The position numbers and the translations under genes are program-made. The notes below the pieces were generated by a model. The model was not told the origin of the DNA, searched no databases, and worked only from the letters and a program-made list of their open reading frames with translations. A stretch of DNA of 64,000 nucleotides from Clostridia bacterium (lineage in GTDB: Bacteria; Bacillota; Clostridia; Oscillospirales; Ruminococcaceae): assembly GCA_009929695.1 (NCBI GenBank), contig RZZW01000008.1:1-64000 (forward strand), written 5' to 3'. Each line of letters opens with the position of its first letter. The first letter of the stretch is position 1. Shown here piece after piece: positions 1 to 9,267 of this stretch.

Positions 1-74
1 TGACCCTTTCAGAATTGGTGTTGTGGTGACTCAATTCTACCACAGGTTCATCGCTATGGATATTCTTTTTACTA

Positions 75-446
75 TTGCAACTTCATTTTACAATTCGCCG
101 AAATATTTTGTGGCTTATCTGCGGCGGCTTTATAATCGGGCTTGGATGGGCGATAGCGGGGGCGCTGTGGTGCATCACTATTATAGGTCTGCCTATTGGC
201 AAGCAGTGTTTTAAGTTTGCGGAGTTAAGCCTTTGGCCGTTTGGCTCGGATATAGAATACGGCGGAGGCTTTGGCTCGCTGCTGCTTAATATAATTTGGA
301 TAATAGTGTCGGGAGCACCTCTCGCGCTAGGTTCAGCCGTGTGCGGAATACTTTGCTGCTGCACAATAGTCGGCATTCCGTTTGGCATACAGCATTTTAA
401 AATGGCAAAGCTAGCTCTTATGCCGTTTGGGTCGAATGTGTTTTAG
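75..446 (+). CDS. YccF-family small membrane protein
   Basis: This 123-residue protein belongs to the YccF family of small inner-membrane proteins of unknown function. It shows the family's duplicated layout: a hydrophobic helix leading into CITIIGLPIG (residues 33-42), then LWPFG (53-57), and a second copy with CTIVGIPFG (96-104) and LMPFG (115-119). The start is a TTG at 75 without a convincing ribosome binding site, so the N-terminus is uncertain by a few residues. It is transcribed rightwards and converges with the leftward exopolysaccharide operon; a palindromic repeat lies in the gap. The family call is firm; no function is claimed. Confidence 0.8.
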   Translation: MQLHFTIRRNILWLICGGFIIGLGWAIAGALWCITIIGLPIGKQCFKFAELSLWPFGSDIEYGGGFGSLLLNIIWIIVSGAPLALGSAVCGILCCCTIVGIPFGIQHFKMAKLALMPFGSNVF

Positions 447-450
447 GAAA

Positions 451-485
451 TGTGCAAAAGATTCTTCGCTTCGCTCAGAATGACA
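451..485. repeat. Family A dispersed repeat, single half
   Basis: One half of a dispersed intergenic repeat whose core reads AAGATTCTTCGCTTCGCTCA followed by GAATGACA. The same core recurs near 12.4, 14.9, 19.0, 25.1, 27.4 and 53.4 kb. It lies between the convergent ends of the YccF gene and the DUF4956 gene. Confidence 0.85.
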
Positions 486-518
486 AACGGGCTTTTTGTA
501 GGGCAAGCGGATGTTTAT

Positions 519-1202
519 TTATCCGTGATATTCGCCGTTATATTGAATAAGCGTCACGTCGTCTACGCCGTCTATTTTGCGCAGCTTTTCGGCGAAGGCG
601 GTGTTGCTGTGCTTTACCTGCACGTCTAAAGTCAGCTCGGCGGTGTCGCCGCGGAGGGTTTTGGCTTTTAGAACGTGGGGGATATCGCGCAGCTCTTTTT
701 CTATTTCGTCGCCTGCTGCGTCGCCCTTATAATGCGCCACGAGCACATATGCCATGGCGTTTTTTTGTTTTTTATACATAAACCACATCACAAACAGCAT
801 TGCGATATAGGCGGCGATGGCTAAAATGTACATATTTGCGCCGACTGTGATGCCTGTCGATATCGCCCAAAAGAGATATAAAAGGTCGATGGGGTCTTTG
901 ATTGCCGTGCGAAAACGCACTATTGACAAAGCGCCCACCATGCCGAGCGATATGACGATATTTGTGCTTATGGCGAGCGTAACCATGCATGTGAGCAGCG
1001 TCATGCCAACTATTGTTATGCCAAAGGTGCGGCTGAAAATAACGCCGCCGAAAAACTTTTTATACACAAAATAAATCAAAAGCCCCATTATAATCGACGC
1101 GATAAGCGCGAGGGCTATTTGCAAAATTGTGCTTGCGCTGACTGCCTGGTTAAAATTAAACGCTTCAAGCACTGATTTTTTAACTAAATCTTTAACACTC
1201 AT
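519..1202 (-). CDS. DUF4956 membrane protein
   Basis: A 227-residue membrane protein matching DUF4956. Three to four hydrophobic helices fill roughly residues 22-145, with a conserved-looking stretch SIVRFRTAIKDP (about 93-104) between helices and a soluble C-terminal domain of about 80 residues. It is the last gene of the leftward Pel-type operon and sits 13 bp after the VTC gene. From memory, DUF4956, VTC and CotH-like genes are commonly neighbours; that context suggests a membrane partner for the polyphosphate polymerase, which is inference. No catalytic motif is visible. Confidence 0.8.
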   Translation of the reverse strand: MSVKDLVKKSVLEAFNFNQAVSASTILQIALALIASIIMGLLIYFVYKKFFGGVIFSRTFGITIVGMTLLTCMVTLAISTNIVISLGMVGALSIVRFRTAIKDPIDLLYLFWAISTGITVGANMYILAIAAYIAMLFVMWFMYKKQKNAMAYVLVAHYKGDAAGDEIEKELRDIPHVLKAKTLRGDTAELTLDVQVKHSNTAFAEKLRKIDGVDDVTLIQYNGEYHG

Positions 1203-1215
1203 ATGTAATACTCCT

Positions 1216-1923
1216 TTAATATGCCGTGCGATAGTTTACAGCGTCGCGGCACAGCACGTATTTTGAAACGGCGGTAAATTCACTTCCGCTCGGCGGCAAA
1301 ACTTCGCGGATTATCTGCGGTAAAAACTCTGTGTATTTTACCTCCATGACAAGCTTGCTCGGCTCGAGCACGCGGATAGTGGGCAGTTCTTTGTCGAATA
1401 TATCCTCGCTCAAAAGCGCGGAGCGCACGTTTCTGTCAAACGTGATGCGAACGTCGCCTGTCGGCATGACAAACGGCTCGCGCTCATAGTCGACAATGCA
1501 CCTCGGGCGCAAAACGCGCTGCATAAATTCAAGGTAAAAGTCGCGGCAGACGTCCTCTTTTCGCACAAGCAAAAATGCACAGTCGCCGTTTTTTATGCTG
1601 TCGTATTCAGCGCGCGTTAAGATTGCGGAGCGCTTGTAAATATAGCTTTCCTGCTTTTGTTTGCACTCAAGCTTTATTGTGTTGTCGCTGCAATTGTATA
1701 TGCGAATGCGGTATTTTTTGCGCAGGCTCACGCCCATGAGCTTTTCGGCGTAGGCGGTGTCCCATAAATCGTCGTAGTAAAGGCTGCGCAGCATATATCC
1801 GCCGTCGACGGCGTTTTTGTCGTGCGAGACAAACGGCGAGAGGCGGCTTTTTATCGCCAGCGCGTCGGCTTCGTTTATGAGATATTTAAGCTCATGCCTG
1901 AAGCGCGGTTTAAACCCACTCAT
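1216..1923 (-). CDS. VTC-domain polyphosphate polymerase
   Basis: A 235-residue single-domain protein of the VTC/triphosphate-tunnel type. Family members make polyphosphate from nucleotide triphosphate inside a tunnel lined by basic residues. Visible elements are the N-terminal strand RHELKYLI (9-16), YRIRIYN (about 71-77), the acidic/basic strand IKLECKQK (about 83-90), and a C-terminal strand MEVKYTEFLP carrying a further E-x-K. There is no transmembrane anchor, so it probably acts with the downstream DUF4956 membrane protein. Its start overlaps the end of the CotH-like gene by 14 bp, indicating co-translation. Family assignment is good; the product has not been tested. Confidence 0.85.
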   Translation of the reverse strand: MSGFKPRFRHELKYLINEADALAIKSRLSPFVSHDKNAVDGGYMLRSLYYDDLWDTAYAEKLMGVSLRKKYRIRIYNCSDNTIKLECKQKQESYIYKRSAILTRAEYDSIKNGDCAFLLVRKEDVCRDFYLEFMQRVLRPRCIVDYEREPFVMPTGDVRITFDRNVRSALLSEDIFDKELPTIRVLEPSKLVMEVKYTEFLPQIIREVLPPSGSEFTAVSKYVLCRDAVNYRTAY

Positions 1924-3673
1924 CTACGTCCTCCTTGATGCTGCCGTCGCTTTGCACAAAAAAGCTCTTTACGCCGAATACCTTTTGGCTTTCGGCAGTG
2001 TCATAATAATCAAAGGCGGGCTGCGTATTTCCAAGGGAATTTGTGGCTGTCACCTTTATAAAATATTGCCCGGCTTCAAGCTTAGGCGTTTCAATTTGCA
2101 GCCCAGAGCCTGTGTATTCGGCAACAATTTTGTCGAAATTAAAGCTTGTGGAAATCTGCGCTGTGTAGGTGATGTCGCGCCCTTCAAAGTCATATGCTGC
2201 GTCCCATTCACAGGCGTAGCCGTTGTCACTGACGGCGGGCACGCCGATGAAAAACGGCATGGGATAATCAAGATTTGCCTTGTAATTATCGTAGTTAAGC
2301 GTTACTTCACTGCCCATGCTCGAAACTATTTCGTCGTGCTGCGCCTGTGTGCGCGGCGCATGCAGAATATCGGGCATGCTGTAAATATAAGGCGTTGTCA
2401 CGTTGGCATATTCGCTCGCAAGAGTTTGAACATGAGAAGGCGATAAAACACCGCTATAAAGTTTTTCTATAATGCCATCAAGCTTGTCGCGGTATTCGCT
2501 TGATTTTAGCACTCGGTTGAACAGCACATTTCCCCAATAATTGCTTATGCCACACTCCCAACCGTAGCCATCAAAGCCTTCGTTGAGCTTTATATTTGCA
2601 ATGTTTAGAGCGATGTCATTGTCCCAACTCCAAAAATACCACTTTTCTCCGTTGAGCGGGCTATATATATAAACGTTGCGGCTTTGGGTGTCGATGTTGC
2701 CTGTGAGGATGTGAAACGCCATCCACGTGAGCATATTGTCCATGTCGAAATATTGCAGGCAAACATCCTCAATCGGGCGGGAATAATCGTTCACGGCGTC
2801 GAGCATTGCTATGAGCTTTGAGTGGTCGTCGTTGCCTTTTATTTCAAGCTTTTCCTCAAATTTTTTAACGTCATAATCAGCTTCTGTTTTGAGCTTTATA
2901 ACGTCCTCATAACGGAAAAACTCAAAGTAATTTATCTTGTAAAGCTGACCGTTTTTATCAGCGCCGTGGGCGTTTAGGGCTGTTTTGTTAAGCTGCTCGA
3001 CCCATGTGTAAAGACCGTAATCTGTAAAAGCGGCATTGTCGTTGCCCGTCGTTGTGTCCTTGACGTAGAGGCGAACAAAATGCGTGCGAAGGCTCATCAT
3101 TTCGGGGATTTCGGTCATGAGATCGTACATAAGCTTGTTTCTCATTCGCGTGGGGTCGCCCCAGTGCTTGTTCAGCGCGATTGTCTGCTGTCCGTCTATT
3201 GCGCCCGCCTCGTTGCGGATTTTTATTTTATAGTTTTTCTGTGCGTACTTAGACGAGGTCTGCCCGCGTATCTGCACTGTCGCGTTGGGAGTCGTCACGC
3301 CGTAGCCGAACTCGCCGTCGACAGGGCCGTTTTCGTCGCCCTCCTGCAAAATTGCCGCGACCTTATAGCGGTCAACGTTCATATCGTCGTAATCGTAGAC
3401 GGAATATGTGTTTATTTGTGACCATGTGTGGTTTGTGCCGTCGCCGTCGTTGCCCTTGCTGACGGTGAGGTAAAAAGTGCGAACTCCCGTTGGGTCGGTG
3501 TTTTCATAAAGCAGGGGGTTATCTGTCAGCGAAACGCCGTTAATGTCGGAGACAGGCGTTTTTTCCACTGTGTCGCCTATGGGCACAGACGAGCTTTGCA
3601 CCTCGCCCGCGGCGGAGCACGCGGTGCATAGCGTCAAGAGCGCGGCGCAGCAAAGTGATGCAAATTTTTTCAT
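1910..3673 (-). CDS. CotH-like kinase lipoprotein
   Basis: A 587-residue CotH-family protein. CotH members are atypical protein kinases first known from Bacillus spores. The N-terminus is a lipoprotein signal with the modified cysteine most likely Cys19 (...LCTAC). Family landmarks follow: LNKHWGDPTRMRNKL (substrate/nucleotide loop with the conserved R-x-R-N-K-L), DYGLYTWVEQ, and the metal-binding FWSWDNDIAL. A C-terminal beta-rich tail of about 150 residues resembles a bacterial Ig-like or TolB-type domain. It overlaps PelG by 4 bp (ATGA). In an exopolysaccharide operon it presumably acts at the cell surface, perhaps on polymer or a carrier protein; that role is inferred. Confidence 0.85.
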   Translation of the reverse strand: MKKFASLCCAALLTLCTACSAAGEVQSSSVPIGDTVEKTPVSDINGVSLTDNPLLYENTDPTGVRTFYLTVSKGNDGDGTNHTWSQINTYSVYDYDDMNVDRYKVAAILQEGDENGPVDGEFGYGVTTPNATVQIRGQTSSKYAQKNYKIKIRNEAGAIDGQQTIALNKHWGDPTRMRNKLMYDLMTEIPEMMSLRTHFVRLYVKDTTTGNDNAAFTDYGLYTWVEQLNKTALNAHGADKNGQLYKINYFEFFRYEDVIKLKTEADYDVKKFEEKLEIKGNDDHSKLIAMLDAVNDYSRPIEDVCLQYFDMDNMLTWMAFHILTGNIDTQSRNVYIYSPLNGEKWYFWSWDNDIALNIANIKLNEGFDGYGWECGISNYWGNVLFNRVLKSSEYRDKLDGIIEKLYSGVLSPSHVQTLASEYANVTTPYIYSMPDILHAPRTQAQHDEIVSSMGSEVTLNYDNYKANLDYPMPFFIGVPAVSDNGYACEWDAAYDFEGRDITYTAQISTSFNFDKIVAEYTGSGLQIETPKLEAGQYFIKVTATNSLGNTQPAFDYYDTAESQKVFGVKSFFVQSDGSIKEDVDEWV

Positions 3674-5142
3674 ATATTTTTCCTCTTCCCAAGTTGTTTA
3701 CTAAGCTTTTCGGCGGCAAGGCTCACGTCGGTGAAAAAACCGTGCTTTTCGTAGGAGATTATCGGCTGACGGCTCAAAAGGTGATAGGAGAGGTTTTGGA
3801 TAAAATATTCAAGCCTCAGCCAACCGACTATCACAAAGCAAAAACCGCCGAGCGCAAAGCCAAGCCCAAGCGTGTAGGACGGCATAAAAAGCGAAATGAG
3901 CGTGCCGAGCATAGTGCCGAGTGCAAAGGCGGCGCTTGCAAAAAACGCGCCGATATTGTCGCAAAAATATAAAAGCGACAGCATTATCATGTTGCCGATG
4001 GCGTACATTCCGTAGCCGATGCACAAAACGCGGAAGATGCCGAGGCTCTCCTCTGTGAAGCCGAGAGGATATTTTTGAAACAGCACACTGCCGAAAACGA
4101 TGAATAATATCGAGCAAAAAAGCTGGCGCATTGCGGCATATTTAAGCTCGCGGCTCAGCACCTCGCACATCTTTTGCCCCGCGAGCTTTATGTCGTAAAT
4201 CGTGCCTTTGTCGTTATAAAGCGCGTAAAAATCGCGGTAGCACGGATAAAAATGTACCTCGACGGACACGCCGTAGTTTACGGTTGTTATTAAAATTGAC
4301 AAAAACGCGAACACCGCCGCGAGGTCGTAGTCGGGACAATGGTAAAAAAGCCCCTGTATCTGCACGCCTTGCGGGCTTAACCACAGCATAACAAGGTGTG
4401 CAAAAAGCCCGACGTTTACAAAAAGGCCGTTCAGCGCAAGCGTGGGATATTTGTCCATATAACGCAGAAAATCAAGGCTGTTGCCCTCGCTTTTATTAAA
4501 ATAGCTCAGCAAAAGCGAGAGATACCACATTACCATTATAAAATAGCTGACAATCATCGAGAACATTAAGCTCGCGACGACGGGCAGATGAAGCACAAAG
4601 ACTAAGATGCACCCGAGCGCAAAGCCCGCCACAAGCGCCGTTAAAAAGGCTTGTCTTATGCCCTTGTAATCTTTAAGCGCGGTGAGGTATGACATCTGTG
4701 TCCATGTGATTATCACCTCGGCGCAAAGCACAAAGCACTCGGCGCGGTAGAGCATTGGTATGCCCGCAAAATGAAGAAATATCGCGTAAAACAAGCACCC
4801 GGGAATGAGCGAAAGCCCTGTCACGCCCCAAAAGGATGGCATGATTTTCTCCGGCATTTCCTCATAGAGCATGTCGGCGATATACCTTGTGCACACAAGC
4901 GAGAAAAAGCTGCTGACGGTGAGCCCGACTAAAAGCGAGACTGTTATCATGGCGTTTAAAAGCTCGCGTTCGTGCATCGACGCGCCGCTTTGCTTTGCTA
5001 TAAAGCCGACACCGAGCAGAAGCAGCATGCCGAGCAGCATTGGCCCGCAGCAGACTATAAACGCATAGCCGTAGGCATACGCGCCCGCAAAAACGCCCTT
5101 TTTCTTGAACAGCCGCTTTAGCTCAAAGCCTATTCCCGCCAT
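3670..5142 (-). CDS. pelG: PelG-like exopolysaccharide transporter
   Basis: A 490-residue polytopic membrane protein of the PelG family, a MATE/Wzx-like flippase-type protein required for Pel export. The start at 5142 gives the typical N-terminus MAGIGFELKRLF and has AGGAGG 11 bp upstream; an upstream in-frame start at 5268 would run far back into PelF and is rejected. About twelve hydrophobic segments alternate with short loops; one loop (about 290-360) is longer and contains the CPDYDL segment. It overlaps the end of pelF by 13 bp and cotH by 4 bp. PelF and PelG together are the core shared by Gram-negative and Gram-positive Pel loci. Confidence 0.9.
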   Translation of the reverse strand: MAGIGFELKRLFKKKGVFAGAYAYGYAFIVCCGPMLLGMLLLLGVGFIAKQSGASMHERELLNAMITVSLLVGLTVSSFFSLVCTRYIADMLYEEMPEKIMPSFWGVTGLSLIPGCLFYAIFLHFAGIPMLYRAECFVLCAEVIITWTQMSYLTALKDYKGIRQAFLTALVAGFALGCILVFVLHLPVVASLMFSMIVSYFIMVMWYLSLLLSYFNKSEGNSLDFLRYMDKYPTLALNGLFVNVGLFAHLVMLWLSPQGVQIQGLFYHCPDYDLAAVFAFLSILITTVNYGVSVEVHFYPCYRDFYALYNDKGTIYDIKLAGQKMCEVLSRELKYAAMRQLFCSILFIVFGSVLFQKYPLGFTEESLGIFRVLCIGYGMYAIGNMIMLSLLYFCDNIGAFFASAAFALGTMLGTLISLFMPSYTLGLGFALGGFCFVIVGWLRLEYFIQNLSYHLLSRQPIISYEKHGFFTDVSLAAEKLSKQLGKRKNI

Positions 5143-6548
5143 TTTTCCTGCGCCTCCTTGTATAAATTGAGATAATTTTTCAGCATAGTTTGATGCATAT
5201 AATGTTGCCTGACGCGCTCTCTGCCGATTTCGCCCATCGCCGCGCGTTCGTCTGGTGAAAGGCGGCACATGCGCTCCATCGCGAGAGCAAGCGACTGCTT
5301 ATTCATCGGCGGCACGCAAAAGCCCGCCGTGCCGAGCGTGTCGTCCGCCTCGCCATCAAGCAGAGCGCGACAGCAGCCGACGTCGGTTGTCACACACGGA
5401 CGCCCCGCCGCAAACGATTCAAGCACAGACAGCGGCTGACCCTCCGAAATGCTTGTGAGAATTGTAAAATCAAGCTTCACGAAATATTCTATGACGTTGA
5501 CAACGCCTGTGAAAATGACATTTTTGATGCCGAGACGCTTTATGAGCGTGTGGCATTCGACGGCATATTCCTCGTCGTCCGTGCCGCCCATTATGTGCAA
5601 GCGCACGTTTGGCACAAAGCCTTGTAGCTCGTGAAACGCGTACAGCATCGTTTTAATATCCTTAATCGGCGCAAGGCGCACGACAGCGCCGATGTCGATT
5701 ATGCCGTCGGGCACTTTTTGGGGGATATCGCAAAAGCGCGCGTAGTGAATGCCGTTTGCGATGACGTGTGTTTTTTCGGCGGGGCAGCCCATTGAAATTT
5801 GCGTTTTGCGCGCGTTTTCAAAAAGACAGCTCACGCATACGGCGCGGCTGTATGCAAGCTCTGAAAGCATATAGAAAAACCGCGTCCAGTACGGTTTAAA
5901 CGTGGGCGAAACCCATTTTGCGCGGATGAGCTCCTCCTCGCGCTCGCGGGTGTAGATGCCGTGCTCTGTCACTATAAACGGCTTGTTGTTTTTAAAGGAA
6001 CCGAGCGCGCCGAGCAGACCGCCATAGCCTGTGCAGATTGAATGGTAGCAGTCCGCATCGGGCACTTCGCCGCTTATCAAATACAAAACAGGCAGCAGCA
6101 TCGAGCGCAGCATGTGAAACATATCCGAAAACGGGACATACGGATATTCGTCGTAGCAAAGCTGTTCAAGAATATTGAGAAAAGCTTTGCTCATAAGAAA
6201 TTCGACAGGGCGCAGCGTTTTTGAATTATAAAGCTCAAATATCATGTTCCAGTCGGGCTTGCCACACTTTAAAAGCTCCGCAAGCTGCGCTGATTGCTCT
6301 TTTGTGAAAACAGGCGGCTCCTCGCGCTCGGCGCGAAGTCTTAATGCGTCGTCGAGAAAAACCTCGTGGACTTGAACGACGTTTTCGGGCAAAGTGTATT
6401 TGAATTTGCCCTTATCCGCCGCGTTTGCGCCTATTGTCCACAAGACAAACTCGTGCTGCGGCATCGCCTGAATGTACTGTTGTGCCCAAGACGAAACGCC
6501 CCCTGTCACGTATGGGTAACAGCCTTCAAGTATCATGCATATTTTCAA
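5130..6548 (-). CDS. pelF: PelF-like GT4 glycosyltransferase
   Basis: A 472-residue cytoplasmic glycosyltransferase of family GT4, PelF type, expected to build the Pel N-acetylhexosamine polymer from UDP-sugars. The N-terminus MKICMILEGCYPYVTGGVSS is the PelF signature for the acceptor-side Rossmann fold. Further landmarks are ITEHGIYTREREEEL (about 195-209), VSCLFENARK, and the C-terminal donor-site E-x7-E region SEGQPLSVLESFAAG (about 390-404). It overlaps the deacetylase gene by 4 bp upstream and pelG downstream, so translation is probably coupled. The assignment is firm from the N-terminal signature and the neighbour. Confidence 0.92.
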   Translation of the reverse strand: MKICMILEGCYPYVTGGVSSWAQQYIQAMPQHEFVLWTIGANAADKGKFKYTLPENVVQVHEVFLDDALRLRAEREEPPVFTKEQSAQLAELLKCGKPDWNMIFELYNSKTLRPVEFLMSKAFLNILEQLCYDEYPYVPFSDMFHMLRSMLLPVLYLISGEVPDADCYHSICTGYGGLLGALGSFKNNKPFIVTEHGIYTREREEELIRAKWVSPTFKPYWTRFFYMLSELAYSRAVCVSCLFENARKTQISMGCPAEKTHVIANGIHYARFCDIPQKVPDGIIDIGAVVRLAPIKDIKTMLYAFHELQGFVPNVRLHIMGGTDDEEYAVECHTLIKRLGIKNVIFTGVVNVIEYFVKLDFTILTSISEGQPLSVLESFAAGRPCVTTDVGCCRALLDGEADDTLGTAGFCVPPMNKQSLALAMERMCRLSPDERAAMGEIGRERVRQHYMHQTMLKNYLNLYKEAQEKWRE

Positions 6549-8383
6549 GCCGCACCCTCCAATTCAATTTCAACATGGCTTTCATCAGCTGTTAAAAGGT
6601 ATAAATTTGATGTCAAATTTTGCAGCGTGCCGCCTGTAACCTCTGCGGGTGTGCCCTCATTTATGCGCACAAAGCAGTATGCCTCGTCGAAGAAATTTGT
6701 GATATCCACAGTGATTTTGCTGTTGCTGACATCAGAAGCCACCTCGGCGTAGCAGTAGCGCTGAATTGCGCCGACCTCCTCACTCGCGACTTGATCTCGC
6801 AAAAGAGGCGCGTCCTTCGCAAGCTTTGAGACGTAAGCTTCAAGCGTTCCGCGAAGATACCCCCAGCCCTTTGCCGCGCCGCGGTCGACATCTAGCAAAT
6901 CGTCGGGGTGGATAAAATGAGAGTTGTAGAAGTGGAAATTGAGCTCGGAAATAAGCGCGAGCTGCATATAATCAGTCAGCTCCGCGCCGGAAACTATGCG
7001 CGGCATCTCGACGATGCCGTCGTCCGCGACGCTCAATTCCTGCCCGTAGCCAACGCCTGTGCCGTAGTAAATGCTCGCGATGCCCTGCAAATCGGGCAGC
7101 GTGTCGGCGAGCACCTTGCGGCCCTCGGCGGATAAAATATTTGACGGCGGAACATACACGGCAAGCTTTGCACCGTCAAATATGCTCTGTGCAAAATCTG
7201 AAAGCTCGCTGACGGCCTGCGTCATGTCCTCGATAGTCGGCCACTTTTCATAGTACTCCTCGCCGTGATAATCAAAGCTTTCGAGCACGAGCGGCTGATG
7301 ATTATAGCCGTGATAGCCGAGCTCGCCGCCAAGCTGCAAAAGGCTTTTGCCGAAGAACGAAAAGCGCGAGGTGTCGCTGTTTCGCTCAAACGGCGCAGCC
7401 ACGTCGTCCTCGTAGTTTTCAATTATAACGCCTGTGTAGCGTATGCCGTATTTGCGCGACAGCTGCTGCATATCGGGCCACCACACATTTGTGTAAAAGC
7501 TCGATATGTCGCGGCTAAATTCATCTTTAACATATTCTCCGTTGCCCGACGGCACGGGGGAGGGGAAGTCGTCTATATAAAAGGTAGAGGAGTTGACGAC
7601 AGGGTACACGCACGCGCTGCCCATAAGGCTGTACGCCGCCGCATAAATGCCGCGCGTCGCCTTTACGTTGAAGCCGAGATTTACAACGACAAAGCGCCCG
7701 CTGCCATATTTGCGCTCCCACAAAAGCGGAACGGGAAATTCGGAATCGTCCGTTATGTGCACGATGCAGTCATCTGTGAGACGCGTGTATAATGAAGATT
7801 CAAAGGGGTCTGACAGCGGGACAGCCGTGTTGCCGCCGACCATAAAATCGTCAAAAACAAGCTGCGCTGTCTTGTTGTAGCCGTTTGTGCCATACTCAAC
7901 TATGCCGAGCTTTTGAGACAGCGCGGCAAATGCCGGAGTCACTTGAAGCGTGGCTGAAAAAAGCGCGTTGCCGCCGCCGTTTACCCATGAGGTCAGCGCG
8001 TCGAGGTCGCTTTGAACGCACGAAAGATTTGGCGTTGTAAAGACAATTTTTTCATACTTATCAAGCTCGGGAAATGGCTCTTTGTAAACGTCAAGCTCTC
8101 TGTATGGAACGTCCATGCTCGCGAGTATAAATTCCCACTGCGCCGCCTAATTTGAGCTTTCGACCTGTGTTGAATCGAAGAGCAAAAGCGTCGTTTTGGC
8201 TGCCGCGGGCGCGCTCTCAAGCGTTATTGTCGACGGCTCTATATAGGTGCTGCCCGCGTGCTGTGCGGTGTAGCGTATGCCCGAGCGCTCGGCGAGGATA
8301 ACGATGCACAATATGCCGTAGGCGGCTATTATCGCAAATATCCATTTGAAGCTGAGGCTTGTTTTTTTGTGCTTTTTTATCAT
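6545..8383 (-). pseudogene. PelA-like DUF2194 deacetylase with in-frame amber codon
   Basis: One continuous frame of 613 codons from ATG 8383 (ATGA overlap with the upstream gene) to 6545, interrupted by a single TAG at 8149-8147 (codon 79). Before it lie a cytoplasmic basic start, one transmembrane helix (about 14-33) and an extracytoplasmic stretch ending ...STQVESSN; after it the frame continues AAQWEFILASMDVPYRELDV, clearly the same domain. The remainder is DUF2194: STFYIDDFPSPVP with paired Asp and a YHGYNHQPL motif, resembling the D-H-H metal triad of polysaccharide deacetylases. It stands where PelA is expected, so it should deacetylate or trim the polymer outside the cell. It is either a true nonsense mutation, a strain error or a sequencing error; the rest of the frame shows no decay. 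Confidence 0.8.
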
Positions 8384-9267
8384 TGCAACGCTCCCCAAAA
8401 GCTGATGATTTCACGTTGATTTTTGTTTAGATATATCTCTTTTTCGCTTATCTCGGAAAGAGTTTTGGCAATGCCCGCGCTGTCACAAAGCGCGCTGCAC
8501 AGCTTTAGACGCATAATGAAGCTCTCGCCGTCGTCCGCAAAGCGTGTTTTGGCGAGGTCTGCTGTGTCCTCCGCGGCGCTGAAATCCTTTAAAAGAAGCA
8601 GCATATCAAGCTTTTTTTCAAGCATCGGCAGGCTTTCGCCGCAAAGGGAAATATATCTCTCGATCAAGCCTATGTATTCATATCTATACATCTTAAGCAC
8701 AGAGCCGTCAAGAAGCCCTGTGCTTAGATAATCGCCGAGAAAATCTATGTAGTCTGCCAAAAGCTGCGCGTTTTGCGGCTCTTTTTGCAGGCGCTGTTCA
8801 AAATGCTGAACGGAGTACTCGTTTTCCTTTATGAGCTCTGACATCGCCGTGGCGGCGTAATGGCTCACCTCGGTGTCCTCATCGTCGCGCGCTGCGCCGA
8901 GCAAATGCGCGTAGCCGCCCGCGTCGCCGTTTAGAACATCTAGCATAAGGCGGCGCTTCGTTTTGCTGTCGTTTATAAGCAGCGCTTCCTCGAGTGGAAC
9001 TGTCAAAAGGTCTGCGGAGTCGTTCTCGATGGCAACGTTTTTATACACCTCGTTTTGCATCACAAGCTTTTCGATGCTTATAGGCGGCGCGTGTTTTTCA
9101 TTCATCGTAGAAAAATGCGCCAAAAGCACAGCCGCATAGCCGACGGGCGGCGCAAAAAACACAGCCGCAAGCGCAGCATACGGTGTGTGCAGTACATCAA
9201 GGTATGTCAGCACGGCAAAAGCCGCGGTGATCAGGAGGTGAAGCAGAAGCAAAAACAGCCAAATCAT
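8380..9267 (-). CDS. PelE-like membrane/TPR protein
   Basis: A 295-residue protein with two N-terminal transmembrane helices (about 2-22 and 30-52) followed by an all-helical cytoplasmic region of repeat character (TPR/HEAT-like, about 95-290). This is the layout of PelE, an inner-membrane scaffold of the Pel synthase complex; sequence similarity to Pseudomonas PelE cannot be judged by eye, so the call rests on layout and position between the PelD-like and PelA-like genes. It overlaps both neighbours by 4 bp (ATGA). It begins with ATG 9267. Confidence 0.6.
   Translation of the reverse strand: MIWLFLLLLHLLITAAFAVLTYLDVLHTPYAALAAVFFAPPVGYAAVLLAHFSTMNEKHAPPISIEKLVMQNEVYKNVAIENDSADLLTVPLEEALLINDSKTKRRLMLDVLNGDAGGYAHLLGAARDDEDTEVSHYAATAMSELIKENEYSVQHFEQRLQKEPQNAQLLADYIDFLGDYLSTGLLDGSVLKMYRYEYIGLIERYISLCGESLPMLEKKLDMLLLLKDFSAAEDTADLAKTRFADDGESFIMRLKLCSALCDSAGIAKTLSEISEKEIYLNKNQREIISFWGALQ

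Noticed and set aside
1..74. Possible tRNA or RNA gene end at the left edge
   Set aside because: Only a short TTGTGGT/ACCACAG stem is present; no cloverleaf or other RNA pattern.
1817..2446. 209-residue plus-strand open frame
   Set aside because: It crosses the CotH/VTC junction antisense to two well-supported genes and shows no family features.
3670..5268. PelG starting at 5268
   Set aside because: The extension of 42 residues is PelF coding sequence in another frame; AGGAGG and the family N-terminus point to 5142.
8147..8149. Amber readthrough or pyrrolysine coding at the PelA-like TAG
   Set aside because: TAG ends normal genes elsewhere in the window (for example 31075, 43314 and 48258) and no recoding element or suppressor tRNA is visible.
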